Positions 24,979 through 34,899 of a stretch of 64,000 bases of DNA are shown in pieces. A model generated the notes under the pieces. The model was not told where the DNA came from. It made no database searches and saw only the letters and a list, made by a program, of their open reading frames with translations. This DNA is from Sulfurimonas sp. (lineage in GTDB: Bacteria > Campylobacterota > Campylobacteria > Campylobacterales > Sulfurimonadaceae), in contig JAOFSE010000005.1 in NCBI GenBank assembly GCA_028044295.1, forward strand, positions 1-64,000, in the 5' to 3' direction. The stretch's first letter is position 1. Each line of letters begins with the position of its first letter. Position numbers and translations under genes: made by a program.

Positions 24979-26385
24979 CTATATTTGAACAGGTATAAAA
25001 ATCTGATGATATTCATCTAGTTTATGGTAGAGTTTTTCGCTATCTGTAGACAGTAGAGAACTTATTTTTCTACTAGTTAGTTTTCTAGTAAAAGGTAAAA
25101 CTTGCATAAAATTTTCTTTTTGCTTTAATATTTTAATAGGGTTCTCGCTCTCTTTTAAAACCTTTATACTCTTAGAGAAAATTGTAGATAAGTTGTAATA
25201 ATGTTCTATCACTTGCTCTTTTGTCTCTTGATGTTCATTTAGATAATTATAAAGTTCAATATTTAGACTCATCTGCTCTGAGACATCAAAAATCGTTGAT
25301 GAAATTTTCTCAATATCTCTATTCTCACCCAAGATTATAGAGGCGTCTTTAACAGAATCCAACTCTTTATTAGCGATTTTAAAAACTGGCACATGTGCCT
25401 CATAGAGCATAGTCCTAGAGTGATAATTTCTAAACAAATTGTTAGAAACCATTACAAGCCCTATATGAAAATTCTTTATATCATTAAAAAAGCTATCTTT
25501 TAAATTACTATCATCATATTCAATATCTATCATAATATCGTCACAGGCATATGATTTAATTTTCCAAATAGATTCAAAGTCACTTGGGTTAACAACTTTA
25601 ATATAAAGTTTGTGTTCCAATTTTTCTGTTATAAAAACTGCCCTATCAACAAACTCTTCGATAGTACTCAACTCATCAATATTCATATCTATATACAAAT
25701 ATAAGTTTGAGCCAAATGGTTCTGGAAATTGTCCAAGTTCCCTTTTAATTGCTTTAAAAACAGATTTTAATACTGCAGGTTCACCTATAAGAACAAGTAA
25801 ATCATTGGGCTGAATCATCCTACGTCTATTTGGCATAACTAATTCTCTATTTCTGTATATAGCAACAATACGCCATTTTTTCTGTTCTATAACACCTATG
25901 TGACGGTAAACAAAAGAACTTCCAAAAGGAACAAGAACTTCCATTATTTCACCTTCACCAATACCTACATTTTGTGCAATTACAGGTACATTTGGGAGAT
26001 AATCAATAAGCCTTGATGATAAAATTTCATTAGAGTTTATGAGTACAATATTTGGATCACTATTCTCCAAATTCCATTTGTTTAAAACTACTATTCTAAG
26101 CTGTTTTTTTACAGACCTGATATTCTTAATTGTATGTTCAGTATCTAGTTGATTATCCATAATGACAATAACTTCAACAAATTCCATTTTTAGAAGATTT
26201 GCTATCTTGTAAAAACTTGTTGCATCAAACTCATAGAACTTATATCGTTTTGGATTAGCATCTTTATACTCTTTTGCCCTACCTTGAACTACATAGTATA
26301 TATTCTCATTTGTATACGTCTGTATAGTTCTTTCGATAAAGTTATCGCCAACACTACTATCACTAATAATCAGAATTTTTTTCAT
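24979..26385 (-). CDS. RCK/TrkA-type regulatory protein (COG3400-like)
   Basis: A 468-residue soluble protein. The N terminus is a TrkA-N-like Rossmann fold (KKILIISDSSVGDNFIERTI; strand YKFYEFDATSFYK), and residues about 140-215 form a TrkA-C domain (VLVPFGSSFVYRHIGV, then PNDLLVLIGEP). The remaining 250 residues look like a second, degenerate nucleotide-binding region and a helical tail. No ion-channel membrane segment is present, so it probably gates a separate K+ transporter. The family is typical for Campylobacterota. Confidence 0.7.
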   Translation of the reverse strand: MKKILIISDSSVGDNFIERTIQTYTNENIYYVVQGRAKEYKDANPKRYKFYEFDATSFYKIANLLKMEFVEVIVIMDNQLDTEHTIKNIRSVKKQLRIVVLNKWNLENSDPNIVLINSNEILSSRLIDYLPNVPVIAQNVGIGEGEIMEVLVPFGSSFVYRHIGVIEQKKWRIVAIYRNRELVMPNRRRMIQPNDLLVLIGEPAVLKSVFKAIKRELGQFPEPFGSNLYLYIDMNIDELSTIEEFVDRAVFITEKLEHKLYIKVVNPSDFESIWKIKSYACDDIMIDIEYDDSNLKDSFFNDIKNFHIGLVMVSNNLFRNYHSRTMLYEAHVPVFKIANKELDSVKDASIILGENRDIEKISSTIFDVSEQMSLNIELYNYLNEHQETKEQVIEHYYNLSTIFSKSIKVLKESENPIKILKQKENFMQVLPFTRKLTSRKISSLLSTDSEKLYHKLDEYHQIFIPVQI

Positions 26386-26445
26386 GCATATCTTCTATAA
26401 TTTTTCTTTATTATAGCACTATTATGAAAATAAGTTTGAGGAGTA

Positions 26446-26637
26446 TTAATTATCAAAAAGCGAACTGAAAAAAGATTTATTATTTGTATCTTTTTTATCC
26501 TGAAAATGTCTTTCATCAATAAAGCTAGGGTCACCCTTTTCAAATATATCTTGAGAAACTTTTTCTATATGTTTTTTCGGCTTATCTTTAATAAATCCAT
26601 TATCTTTTTTGGTAGAGGCACCATGAGGAATACACAT
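26446..26637 (-). CDS. Small hypothetical protein
   Basis: A 63-residue, Lys- and Asp-rich hydrophilic protein with no signal peptide. It starts MCIPHGAS and has the sequence style of a disordered linker with a short hydrophobic C terminus (SFFSSLF). I recognise no family. It lies alone between the RCK gene and a 199-aa gene. Confidence 0.45.
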   Translation of the reverse strand: MCIPHGASTKKDNGFIKDKPKKHIEKVSQDIFEKGDPSFIDERHFQDKKDTNNKSFFSSLFDN

Positions 26638-26700
26638 ACTAGACTCCTTCTTATATATATTTTATAACTATATTACTTCTATATATATAAATAAAAAAAA

Positions 26701-27294
26701 CTACTTTTTAGTGACGTGTGATAATTTTACCCACATGTCGTCCTTTGCAGCTCTCCATTTTCTATCTACAAAGTAACCTGTTATCTTGATCCAACTATTA
26801 GTTCTAATACTAGATGTAAAAGAAGTACTTTCAACCCATTTACCTACTTTGTCACCATCTATCTCGTTGTATATTATACTATCTGTATTAAGGTGAAAAG
26901 ATGTGGCTTTAAATGTTATAAGAGTATCTTCAGTATCATTTTTCATAATTAATTTTGGAAAATCATTACTCTTTTGCAATCCACTTATCTTTTGTTTAAG
27001 ATTTTTTATCTGTTTAACTAAGTTAGAGTTAGTAAGTTCTAAGTTACTACTATGAGTTAGCATTCCATTAAGTTCAGAGTTTTTTCTTTTTTCTTTTTCA
27101 TATAGTGCTTTATATCTATCATCGCTAGTAGTGTTTACGTAAACTTTTTGTTTTTTAGAATTTTCCAACTTTTCTGTACACTCTTCGTAATCTTCTCTTA
27201 GATCAACTATGTCTTGAACAATTGCCTCTATTCTTTGCATTTCATCTCCATGCAGAGAAATTAACAACATAAAACTTATAAATAAAACTTTCAT
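26701..27294 (-). CDS. Exported coiled-coil protein with SH3-like C terminus
   Basis: A 197-residue protein from ATG 27294, whose A is the last base of the trmA stop (TGATG), so translation is coupled. Residues 1-18 form a signal peptide, 20-105 a coiled coil, and the last 65 resemble bacterial SH3 domains (GKWVESTSFTSSIRT, SWIKITGYFV, MWVKLSHV). Such proteins usually act at the cell wall in the periplasm. Specific role unknown. Confidence 0.65.
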   Translation of the reverse strand: MKVLFISFMLLISLHGDEMQRIEAIVQDIVDLREDYEECTEKLENSKKQKVYVNTTSDDRYKALYEKEKRKNSELNGMLTHSSNLELTNSNLVKQIKNLKQKISGLQKSNDFPKLIMKNDTEDTLITFKATSFHLNTDSIIYNEIDGDKVGKWVESTSFTSSIRTNSWIKITGYFVDRKWRAAKDDMWVKLSHVTKK

Positions 27295-28409
27295 CAACAA
27301 ATACCTTTTTCAACTAATTTTACACCCATTTCAACATGATGAGTATATGGAAACTGATCAAATAGAGCCATATCAACTACATTATGAGTTTTACATAATA
27401 TCCCCAAGTCTCTAACTAATGTCTCTGGATTACAAGATATATATAAAATATGCCCATACCTTGAACTAAAGTTACATGAATCTATATCCATACCACTTCT
27501 TGGAGGATCAACAAATATGCTGTTTAGCTCATAAGAGTTGATATCTATATCTTTCATACGTCTAAACTCTCTTACACCATCAAGAGCTTGAACAAACTCT
27601 TCGACAGCCATTCTAACAAACTCTATGTTTGTTACATTATTTAACGTCATATTGGTCTTCGCCGCATTAATAGAAGACTTAGATATCTCTGTAGCTAAAA
27701 CCTTATCAAACTTTTTTGCAAATGGTATAGTAAAGTTACCTGCACCACAGTAGAGTTCAAGTAAATCACCACCAATATCTGACAAGTTTTTTAAAGCCCA
27801 AGAAATCATACTCTCGTTTACTCTTGCATTTGGCTGCGTGAAACTATTTTCTATATAGTTAAATTTATACTCTAAATTTTCTACATGTAAAGTTTCTGTT
27901 ATAAAATCTTGTCCTATAACTAGTTTTTGCTTACGACTTCTTCCTATGATATAAATACCGAGTTCATCTGCTATTTTAGTAGCTTCTACTTTCCACTCTT
28001 CTTCAAGTCTTCTATGGTAAAGGAGTGACACAACTATCTCTCCAGAACTTGAACTTAAAAAGTCAGCACCAAAGAGTTTAAATCCAAGTTTCTTGTCTTC
28101 TAGAAGCTGTAGTAATTTTGGCATTAGTGAAGATATATGCTCATTTACTTGAGGGCATTCTTCAATAAAGACTACGCCTTTTTTGTCTACATGGTTCATT
28201 GCATAACGCATTGTATCGCCGTCATGCCATATTTTAAACTCACTTCTTGAACGGTAATGCTGTTCAGGTGATTTAAAAACTGTTATTTCACCACTATAGA
28301 AGTCTTTAAATCTTTCACGATTTAATTCTAGTTTTTTACTAAGTTGATACTCATATCCATTTTCATAAACAACACAAGCACCACACTCTCCAAAATGTTT
28401 ACATTCCAT
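27294..28409 (-). CDS. trmA: tRNA (uracil-5-)-methyltransferase TrmA
   Basis: SAM-dependent enzyme making m5U54 in tRNA, 371 residues. Motifs: SAM-binding LLELYCGAGNFTIPF, the conserved FVDPPRSGMD, and the nucleophile Cys in YISCNPETLVRDL; the final catalytic Glu is in HHVEMGVKL. The N-terminal CxxxxxCxxC (ECKHFGECGAC) suggests an Fe-S site, more like RlmD/RumA-type proteins, so rRNA as substrate is not excluded. Confidence 0.88.
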   Translation of the reverse strand: MECKHFGECGACVVYENGYEYQLSKKLELNRERFKDFYSGEITVFKSPEQHYRSRSEFKIWHDGDTMRYAMNHVDKKGVVFIEECPQVNEHISSLMPKLLQLLEDKKLGFKLFGADFLSSSSGEIVVSLLYHRRLEEEWKVEATKIADELGIYIIGRSRKQKLVIGQDFITETLHVENLEYKFNYIENSFTQPNARVNESMISWALKNLSDIGGDLLELYCGAGNFTIPFAKKFDKVLATEISKSSINAAKTNMTLNNVTNIEFVRMAVEEFVQALDGVREFRRMKDIDINSYELNSIFVDPPRSGMDIDSCNFSSRYGHILYISCNPETLVRDLGILCKTHNVVDMALFDQFPYTHHVEMGVKLVEKGIC

Positions 28410-28416
28410 AATATTT

Positions 28417-29151
28417 CTACTTTATTGAAGCTATTAGATTACCAATGAGTAAATTCCACCCATCAATAAGAACAAATACTAGTATTTTAAAGGGTAAGGC
28501 TATCATTACAGGAGGAAGCATCATCATACCCATAGACATAAGTATAGAAGCAACAACCATATCTATAACCAAGAATGGTAAGAAGAGTAAGAAGCCTATC
28601 TCAAAAGCAGTTTTTAGCTCACTAATTACAAATGCTGGGATTATTACTGACAATGGGACATCAGCAACTGTAGTTGGGTTTTCCATCTTTCTAATACGAA
28701 AGAAAAGTGCTAGATCTTTCTCTCTAGTATTTCTAATCATGAAGTTTTTAAATGGCATAACTGTCTTATCAAAAGCTTCTTCATAACCAATTTTTTCTTC
28801 AACATAAGGTTTGATACCTGTCTCATAAGCTTTTGTGCCTACTGGTTCCATTACAAAAAAAGTCAAAACCATACCAAGCATTACAAGAAGTTGAGTTGGT
28901 GGCACTTGTTGTGTACCCAGTGCTTGACGTAAAAAACCAAAGACTATGACAAACCTAGTAAATGTAGTCATTACTAAGACCATACTAGGTGCTAAAAATA
29001 GTAATGTAAGAAGTACAAGAACATTTAATGAGCTAACGAGTTGTTGTGGCGTGTTTGGAGCTGCTAGTTCAAAGTTCATAGTTGGTATTTGAACAGTTTC
29101 AGCACCCAAAAATATAGTAGTACTTAAAAGTAGGACAAGTATTCTTATCAT
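28417..29151 (-). CDS. fliP: Flagellar export-gate protein FliP
   Basis: Core membrane protein of the flagellar type III export gate, 244 residues. A signal peptide (about 17 residues) precedes the four-helix FliP core: VLLTLLFLAPSMVLVMTTFTRFVIV pattern, LRQALGTQQVPPTQLL, and the C-terminal MMMLPPVMIALPFKI. Start shares one base with the motB stop (TAATG). Placement in a motA-motB-fliP-trmA cluster away from fliQ/fliR is typical of the phylum. Confidence 0.95.
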   Translation of the reverse strand: MIRILVLLLSTTIFLGAETVQIPTMNFELAAPNTPQQLVSSLNVLVLLTLLFLAPSMVLVMTTFTRFVIVFGFLRQALGTQQVPPTQLLVMLGMVLTFFVMEPVGTKAYETGIKPYVEEKIGYEEAFDKTVMPFKNFMIRNTREKDLALFFRIRKMENPTTVADVPLSVIIPAFVISELKTAFEIGFLLFLPFLVIDMVVASILMSMGMMMLPPVMIALPFKILVFVLIDGWNLLIGNLIASIK

Positions 29152-29927
29152 TACTTATTTGCTACCTTATCTAAAACAGACTTTTGAACATCAGTTCTAT
29201 CTTCAGTTTCTGCACCATAAAAATGTAGTTCAACTCTACGGTTTTTAGCTCTACCACTCTTAGTAGCATTTGTCGCCTTAGGGGTAAACTCTGCATAACC
29301 AGAAGCACTGATACGTTTAGGATCAACACCGTCAACAAGTAACTCTTGAAGCACAGAGATCCCTCTTGCAGCTGAAAGTTCCCAGTTGTCTTTAAAAATA
29401 CTGTTTGTACCAGGACCTTGATTGTCGGTATGACCTTGAACACTAACTAATGTATCATTTGGTAGTTCACCTATAATCATAGCTATTCTTTTTAAGAATA
29501 GTAGTGCGTCATCACTATGGATAGTTGCACTTCCAGGTTTAAAAAGAAGTCCAGCCGGTAGCTCTATAACAAAACCATTTTGAGCATCTTCAAGTGATAC
29601 AGCAGGGCCATCACCCTCTTTCATCATTTCATTTGCATCAGCTATTGCTTGAGCAACTCTATTCACCTGTTCAGAAGTTTCGTCTTGTGATTCAATTGGT
29701 GTAGACTCTTGAATACGTTGCTTAGAGACTTCAGTTTTTATACCGCCCTCCAAAACACTCATGGCACCTGAAAGTGAACCAATAGCCTCAGAAATTTTCT
29801 TCGCATCCATACTACTCATTGAAAGGAGCAGAACAAAAAAACAAAGAAGAAGAGACATAAGGTCACCAAAGGCTGCTAGCCATGCTGGTAAACACTTCTC
29901 ACAATCAGGACATTTTTTCTTACCCAT
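29151..29927 (-). CDS. motB: Flagellar stator protein MotB (PomB-like)
   Basis: Peptidoglycan-anchored half of the stator, 258 residues. The single membrane helix follows PAWLAAFGDLMSL with ion-binding Asp22; the plug follows, then an OmpA-like domain (residues about 120-245) with VSVQGHTDNQGPGTN and ASGYAEF. The helix flank FGDLMSLLLCFFVLLLS matches Vibrio PomB more than E. coli MotB, suggesting Na+ as the ion. The N terminus has three Cys (6, 9, 12; CPDCEKC), like the Cys-rich start of PomB. Confidence 0.93.
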   Translation of the reverse strand: MGKKKCPDCEKCLPAWLAAFGDLMSLLLCFFVLLLSMSSMDAKKISEAIGSLSGAMSVLEGGIKTEVSKQRIQESTPIESQDETSEQVNRVAQAIADANEMMKEGDGPAVSLEDAQNGFVIELPAGLLFKPGSATIHSDDALLFLKRIAMIIGELPNDTLVSVQGHTDNQGPGTNSIFKDNWELSAARGISVLQELLVDGVDPKRISASGYAEFTPKATNATKSGRAKNRRVELHFYGAETEDRTDVQKSVLDKVANK

Positions 29928-30691
29928 TAGTCAAACTGGCTCACACGGTCTACTGGAGCTAAGAAGCTAAGTAATTTTGCTTCGAGAGCTCTTGGTGCAT
30001 CACCAGATTGGATTGACATAATCCCAGAGATTATCATCTCTTTAATAAGAGTTTCTTCATCATTCCTGATCTCAAGTATATTTGCAACTGGAGTCCCAAG
30101 AACATTACCAATAATCGCACCATACATTGTAGTAAGTAAGGCAACTGCCATTGATGGACCAATAGCAGATGGATCAGCCATGTTTAAAAGCATAGCAACA
30201 AGACCAATAAGTGTACCAACCATACCCATAGCCCCAGCAAGTCCAGCCCACTGAGAGAATATAGAACCATGAACCTTATGACGCGTACTTGTTTGTTCCA
30301 TATCAATCTCTAGTAAGTCTCTAATACTATCAGGTTCGTTACCATCAATAGCCATTGAAAGACCTTTTTTTAAGAACTGATTTGGTTCATCGTTAACTTC
30401 AGTTTCTAGAGCAAGAATACCATCTTTTCTCGCTTTAGTAGCAAACTCAACAAGTTTTTTGATCAACTCACCCTTATCTTCTTCTGGAGGCTTAATAGCA
30501 ATCATGAAAATTTTAGTGAAAGACTTCATTTGTGTTGGTTTAAAAGATATCATTAGTGCACCAATACTACCACCAACAACAATCAAAACAGATGGAATAT
30601 CAATATAAGCTCCAACTCCAACACCCATACTCATAGCACCCATTAGAAGTGCCATGATTAGAACCATACCAATTACCGTACCTAAATCCAT
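29927..30691 (-). CDS. motA: Flagellar stator protein MotA (PomA-like)
   Basis: Ion-channel half of the stator with 254 residues and four membrane helices (about 4-26, 33-50, 148-170, 182-205). The stretch AMGMVGTLIGLVAMLLNM followed by DPSAIGPSMAVALLTTMYGA is almost that of Vibrio PomA, and the length equals PomA (253), not E. coli MotA (295). It probably uses sodium, fitting a marine host. First gene of the motA-motB-fliP run. Confidence 0.93.
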   Translation of the reverse strand: MDLGTVIGMVLIMALLMGAMSMGVGVGAYIDIPSVLIVVGGSIGALMISFKPTQMKSFTKIFMIAIKPPEEDKGELIKKLVEFATKARKDGILALETEVNDEPNQFLKKGLSMAIDGNEPDSIRDLLEIDMEQTSTRHKVHGSIFSQWAGLAGAMGMVGTLIGLVAMLLNMADPSAIGPSMAVALLTTMYGAIIGNVLGTPVANILEIRNDEETLIKEMIISGIMSIQSGDAPRALEAKLLSFLAPVDRVSQFD

Positions 30692-30800
30692 TCAAATACC
30701 TTATAGAAAATATTAAGCTTATAATACCACAAAATATATTAGCCCCAAGAGGAAAATATGTTTTTTTGTATTTTATTTCATATATATCGCCCAAAAAGGG

Positions 30801-30806
30801 TATAAT
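30801..30806 (+). promoter_or_regulatory. Predicted -10 box of glmU
   Basis: TATAAT lies 24 bases before the glmU start region in the divergent gap with motA and is preceded by GGG. The ribosome site GGGAAG lies directly before ATGATG. Confidence 0.5.
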
Positions 30807-30830
30807 TCAAACAAATCAATAAATGGGAAG

Positions 30831-32138
30831 ATGATGAACAAAGATAAAGTAAGTATTGTAATTTTAGCTGCCGGCAAGGGTAGTAGAATGAAGTCCTCAA
30901 AAGCTAAGGTATTACATCCTATTAGCGGTAAACCTATGCTTTATCATATCATTAAATCATCTCTTGAAATATCAAATGACATTACAGTAGTAGTTGCTCA
31001 CCAAAAAGAAGCTGTTCAAGAAAGTATGAACTCGTACTTTCAAGATATTAACTTTGTTGTTCAAGATGCAGAGAACTTTCCAGGAACTGGTGGAGCTATG
31101 AAAAACGTTAAGCCTAAAAATGAAAGAGTTCTAGTTTTAAATGGTGATATGCCTCTTATAACTGCAGAGTCTTTAAGTGGTTTTTTAGAAAATGATTCAG
31201 AAATCATTATGTCTATTTTTAGACTAGGAAATCCTGATGGATATGGTCGTGTAATAATAGAAAACAACCATGTACAAAAAATAGTAGAACAAAAAGATGC
31301 ATCAAAAGAAGAGCTACATGTAGAAACTGTAAATGCAGGAATATACGCTTTTTCAAAAAGTGTAATTCAGAAATATATACCTCTTTTAAGTAATGATAAT
31401 GCACAGGAAGAGTACTACCTCACAGACGTTATATCTATGGCTAGAGCTGATGGAGTTGGTATTTTTCCATTACTTGTAAATGAAGAAAGTTTCAAGGGTG
31501 TAAACTCTAAAAAAGACCTCTCTGATGCTGAAGAGATAATGCAAAATAAAATTAAAACATCTCTAATGAATAAAGGTGTCACTATGCAACTTCCTTCAAC
31601 TATTTATATAGAAGAAGGTGTTACATTTGAGGGTGAATGTATTGTTGAGAATGGTTGTCGTTTAACCGGAGAGACACTAATACAAAACTCACACATAAAA
31701 TCTGGAAGTGTTATAGAAGACTCTGTTGTAAAAAACTCCGATGTTGGTCCACTTGCACACTTGCGCCCAGCTTCATATATAGAAGACACTCATATAGGAA
31801 ACTTTGTAGAAGTTAAAAAGAGTTCACTCAAAGGTGTAAAAGCAGGACATCTTAGCTATATAGGTGATGCTCAGGTTGACGAAGGTACAAATATAGGTGC
31901 AGGAGTTATTACATGTAATTATGATGGTGTTAAAAAATACAAGACAATCATAGGTAAAAATGTGTTTGTTGGAAGTGATAGCCAACTTATAGCACCAGTT
32001 ACAATAGAAGATGACGTAATGATAGGGGCTGGAACAACTCTAAGAAGTGGCAAGGTAGAGAGTGGCTACCTTGCTGTAAGTAGCTCTAAAGTAAAGACCA
32101 TTAAAAACTTTTACTACAAGTTCTTTGGAAAAAAATAG
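30831..32138 (+). CDS. glmU: Bifunctional GlcNAc-1-P uridylyltransferase/acetyltransferase
   Basis: Makes UDP-GlcNAc for peptidoglycan and LPS. 435 residues: an N-terminal uridylyltransferase (LAAGKGSRM with the LxxGxGTxM-like motif, LNGDMPLI) and a C-terminal left-handed beta helix ([24 protein letters not shown]). Either ATG of ATGATG could start it; the second has better spacing to GGGAAG. Slightly shorter than E. coli GlmU (456), as usual here. Confidence 0.96.
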   Translation: MMNKDKVSIVILAAGKGSRMKSSKAKVLHPISGKPMLYHIIKSSLEISNDITVVVAHQKEAVQESMNSYFQDINFVVQDAENFPGTGGAMKNVKPKNERVLVLNGDMPLITAESLSGFLENDSEIIMSIFRLGNPDGYGRVIIENNHVQKIVEQKDASKEELHVETVNAGIYAFSKSVIQKYIPLLSNDNAQEEYYLTDVISMARADGVGIFPLLVNEESFKGVNSKKDLSDAEEIMQNKIKTSLMNKGVTMQLPSTIYIEEGVTFEGECIVENGCRLTGETLIQNSHIKSGSVIEDSVVKNSDVGPLAHLRPASYIEDTHIGNFVEVKKSSLKGVKAGHLSYIGDAQVDEGTNIGAGVITCNYDGVKKYKTIIGKNVFVGSDSQLIAPVTIEDDVMIGAGTTLRSGKVESGYLAVSSSKVKTIKNFYYKFFGKK

Positions 32139-32139
32139 T

Positions 32140-32664
32140 TTACTTTTGTAAAATAGCTATTGTCTGTACTTCTAAAGCATCTTTTGCTTCATCCAAGGCA
32201 GTTTTATTCTCAGTGTTTTTTATACTTCTATCAGCTCTATGTTCAACTAAAAACTTAGTTGCTTCTGCGTGACCTAGGTAGGCTGCTATATGCAGAGGTG
32301 TTGTATTGTTTTTGGTTTTTGCATTTATATCTGCACCAGCATCTAAAAGTAGTTTAATTGTAGCTACATCACCACCCTCACAAGCTCTATGAAGAGGCGT
32401 TGAACCATCATTACTTTTTAATCTTACATCAGCATTTGCAACTAAAAGATGCTTAACAGAACTACTATCCCCATAAAATGCAGAAATATGTAAAGCACTA
32501 CGACCATCATTCATTTTTTTGTTTACATTCATCCCTTGGTTAATCAGCTCTTTAACTGTTTGAGAATCTTGTTTATATGTAGCAATTTGAAGTTGAGTAC
32601 GACCTTCATTAGCAAATATTGTCAACGGTAAAAGTAGTACAGCAAGTAGTTTAGTAGGTGTCAT
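32140..32664 (-). CDS. Secreted ankyrin-repeat protein
   Basis: 174 residues: a signal peptide (to about 19) and four ankyrin repeats, each with the DGRSALHISAFYG-type consensus (residues about 25-165). Ankyrin proteins mediate protein binding; bacterial periplasmic ones often protect against oxidative stress (AnkB-type). A second ankyrin gene lies 145 bases upstream on the same strand. Its partner is unknown. Confidence 0.82.
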   Translation of the reverse strand: MTPTKLLAVLLLPLTIFANEGRTQLQIATYKQDSQTVKELINQGMNVNKKMNDGRSALHISAFYGDSSSVKHLLVANADVRLKSNDGSTPLHRACEGGDVATIKLLLDAGADINAKTKNNTTPLHIAAYLGHAEATKFLVEHRADRSIKNTENKTALDEAKDALEVQTIAILQK

Positions 32665-32809
32665 CAGAATTCCTAGGTATTATTTTTTGTTATAATATCA
32701 AAGAAAAGATAACACAATATGATTTTATATTAAACATCCTAATGATGCTATTTAATATCTCTTTATCAATTTTATAGCTTCAGACGTTGTTGTCATAATA
32801 TTTCATAGC

Positions 32810-33529
32810 CTATTTTAATAATTCTACCACTTCATCCTGCTCTTCACCTTCTGCATAACCAAGAGCAGTTGTTCCCTCGGAATCTTCTGCATTTTTATCA
32901 ACACCATGACTTAGAAGATGTTTTACAATCTCTGCATGCCCCATTTCAGCTGCAGCCATAAGGATTGTGTAACCCTCTTCGTCCTTTGCATTTACATCTG
33001 CTCCATGCTCTATTAGATAAAGAGCTATATCTGACATCTGTTCTGCTTCACCCTGCACTGCATAACCCAATACTGTTGAGCCACTACTATCTTTCGTGTT
33101 TGTAGGTGAGCCTTTATCAACAAGTAGTTTCACCATATCAAGTTGTGCTTTTTTTACTGAAAATATCAAAGCACTTTTGTTATTTTTTGTAGCTATATTT
33201 ACATCTGCTCCGTTCTCGATAAGAACTTTTATAATATCTTTGTTACCTTCACTACAAGCGTAAACTAAAGCTGTGTATCCTGCATTATCTTGTAAATTAA
33301 TATCTGCTCCACTTTTAAGCAAAAAATTCACTATCTCTAACTGATTATTTTTAGAGGCCCACATTAATGCACGGGCACCACCTTTTGAGGCAGTGTTAAC
33401 ATCCTCACCAGATGATAAAGCACTCTTAACCTTGGTTAAGTCCGAATTTTTAGCTGCATCTACTAAAGTTGATTCAGCATAAACTAAAGGCGATAAAATG
33501 AATATAAGTGATAAAACTAATGACTTCAT
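32810..33529 (-). CDS. Secreted ankyrin-repeat protein, seven repeats
   Basis: 239 residues with a signal peptide (1-18) and about six to seven ankyrin repeats from residue 20 to the end, including GARALMWASKNNQ, GYTALVYACSEGN and GYTILMAAAEMGH. Repeats are longer in number than in the neighbour at 32140, suggesting an ancient duplication. Likely periplasmic protein-interaction scaffold. Confidence 0.82.
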   Translation of the reverse strand: MKSLVLSLIFILSPLVYAESTLVDAAKNSDLTKVKSALSSGEDVNTASKGGARALMWASKNNQLEIVNFLLKSGADINLQDNAGYTALVYACSEGNKDIIKVLIENGADVNIATKNNKSALIFSVKKAQLDMVKLLVDKGSPTNTKDSSGSTVLGYAVQGEAEQMSDIALYLIEHGADVNAKDEEGYTILMAAAEMGHAEIVKHLLSHGVDKNAEDSEGTTALGYAEGEEQDEVVELLK

Positions 33530-33636
33530 ATATAAACTCCATGAATGATATTATTTGTTCAAAATTATATCTAATTATTTTTTACTTAAAAATAAGATGC
33601 TACAATATATTAAAATTGATGGGAGTATTTAACAAT

Positions 33637-34848
33637 ATGAATATAATCAACCTCTCAAAACAAAAAATATTTACTAAGAGCGATAAGGTATACGCTTATG
33701 AATTAATATTTGAAGATGCTTTGCATGATAAGATTAACTTCTCAGACACAGTAAAAGAAACTTCACAAATCATCATGAACTCTATAACAAACAAGGAACT
33801 GAATAAGCTTCTTGGTAAAAATCGTTATGCTTTTGTCAATGTTGATGAAACTTCGTTATCTAAAGGTATTTTAGACGTATTAGATAAAGATAGATTTATA
33901 TTAAATATCTTAGAGAATATAGACCTAAGTGAAAAAACAATTGCTAAAATTATTCAGTATAAAAAAAGAGGCTTTATTCTCTCTATAGAACATTTTGACT
34001 CAAGTGCTGAAATGATAGTCAAATTTAGTAGATTATTTAACTATATAGATATCATAAAAATGGACATATCAATTTCTGAACCTGAAAATCTAGAAAAAAT
34101 TGTTAATAAGTTTAAAGGCACTAGAATAAAACTTCTTGCAGAAAACATAGAAACAAAAGATGAACATACAAAATACTTAGATATGGGGTTTGATTATTTT
34201 CAAGGTTATTATTTAGATAAACCCGAAATAATTGAGATTGTTGATTCTAAGGAAGCAGCACAATTTACAATACTACAGTTAATCAAAATCATCAAAGGCA
34301 ATGATAGTACTGAGAAGCTCGAATCATTTATCAAGATGCAACCAGACTTATCTTTTAAGCTTGTAGAGTTTTTTAATAACTCAAAAAAATTCAATGTTAA
34401 AATTGAGTCATTAACTCAGGTAATCACACTAATGGGAAGAGATAAACTACTAAGATGGTTAATGGTGTATTTGTATTCTGAAGTTTCAACAAATCCAGCC
34501 TCTAAATCTATTTTAGACTTAGCTATAAAGCGAGCAGAAAGAATGGAGTCTGATGCCATTAAAGAAAACAAGGATAAGGCTTATCTTGCTGGTATGTTTT
34601 CAATGCTAAGTTCTATATTTGAAACTGACATAAATGATTTAATGAACCATATTCAGATGGATAGCGATATCACATTACTTGTACTTCAGAATAAGGGAAT
34701 ATTCGCAGCTTCTCTACAAAGAGCACAAATAGCAGAAAAAGATTATTTAAAAAAGATTATGATTGAGAATTTTGATAAACTAGATACTACAGACCTGATC
34801 TATACATTAGAGTATGGTGGAGTAGAGATAGATAAAAGTAAAATTTAA
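33637..34848 (+). CDS. EAL-HDOD protein (YuxH/CdgJ type), EAL degenerate
   Basis: 403 residues from ATG 33637, where NIINLSKQKIFTKSDKVYAYEL is the expected family start; the longer frame from 33508 is not supported. EAL domain (1-200): the catalytic EALLR reads ELIFED, and IDDFG reads IEHFD, so phosphodiesterase activity is doubtful, while IIKMD keeps its Lys. HDOD domain (210-400) contains LSFKLVEFFNNSKKF and LMGRDKLLRWLMVYLY. Family members regulate motility through c-di-GMP or protein contacts. Confidence 0.88.
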   Translation: MNIINLSKQKIFTKSDKVYAYELIFEDALHDKINFSDTVKETSQIIMNSITNKELNKLLGKNRYAFVNVDETSLSKGILDVLDKDRFILNILENIDLSEKTIAKIIQYKKRGFILSIEHFDSSAEMIVKFSRLFNYIDIIKMDISISEPENLEKIVNKFKGTRIKLLAENIETKDEHTKYLDMGFDYFQGYYLDKPEIIEIVDSKEAAQFTILQLIKIIKGNDSTEKLESFIKMQPDLSFKLVEFFNNSKKFNVKIESLTQVITLMGRDKLLRWLMVYLYSEVSTNPASKSILDLAIKRAERMESDAIKENKDKAYLAGMFSMLSSIFETDINDLMNHIQMDSDITLLVLQNKGIFAASLQRAQIAEKDYLKKIMIENFDKLDTTDLIYTLEYGGVEIDKSKI

Positions 34849-34899
34849 AAATTAGTGCTAAAATACGAAAAATATTAATACATATACATAAGGTGGCAT

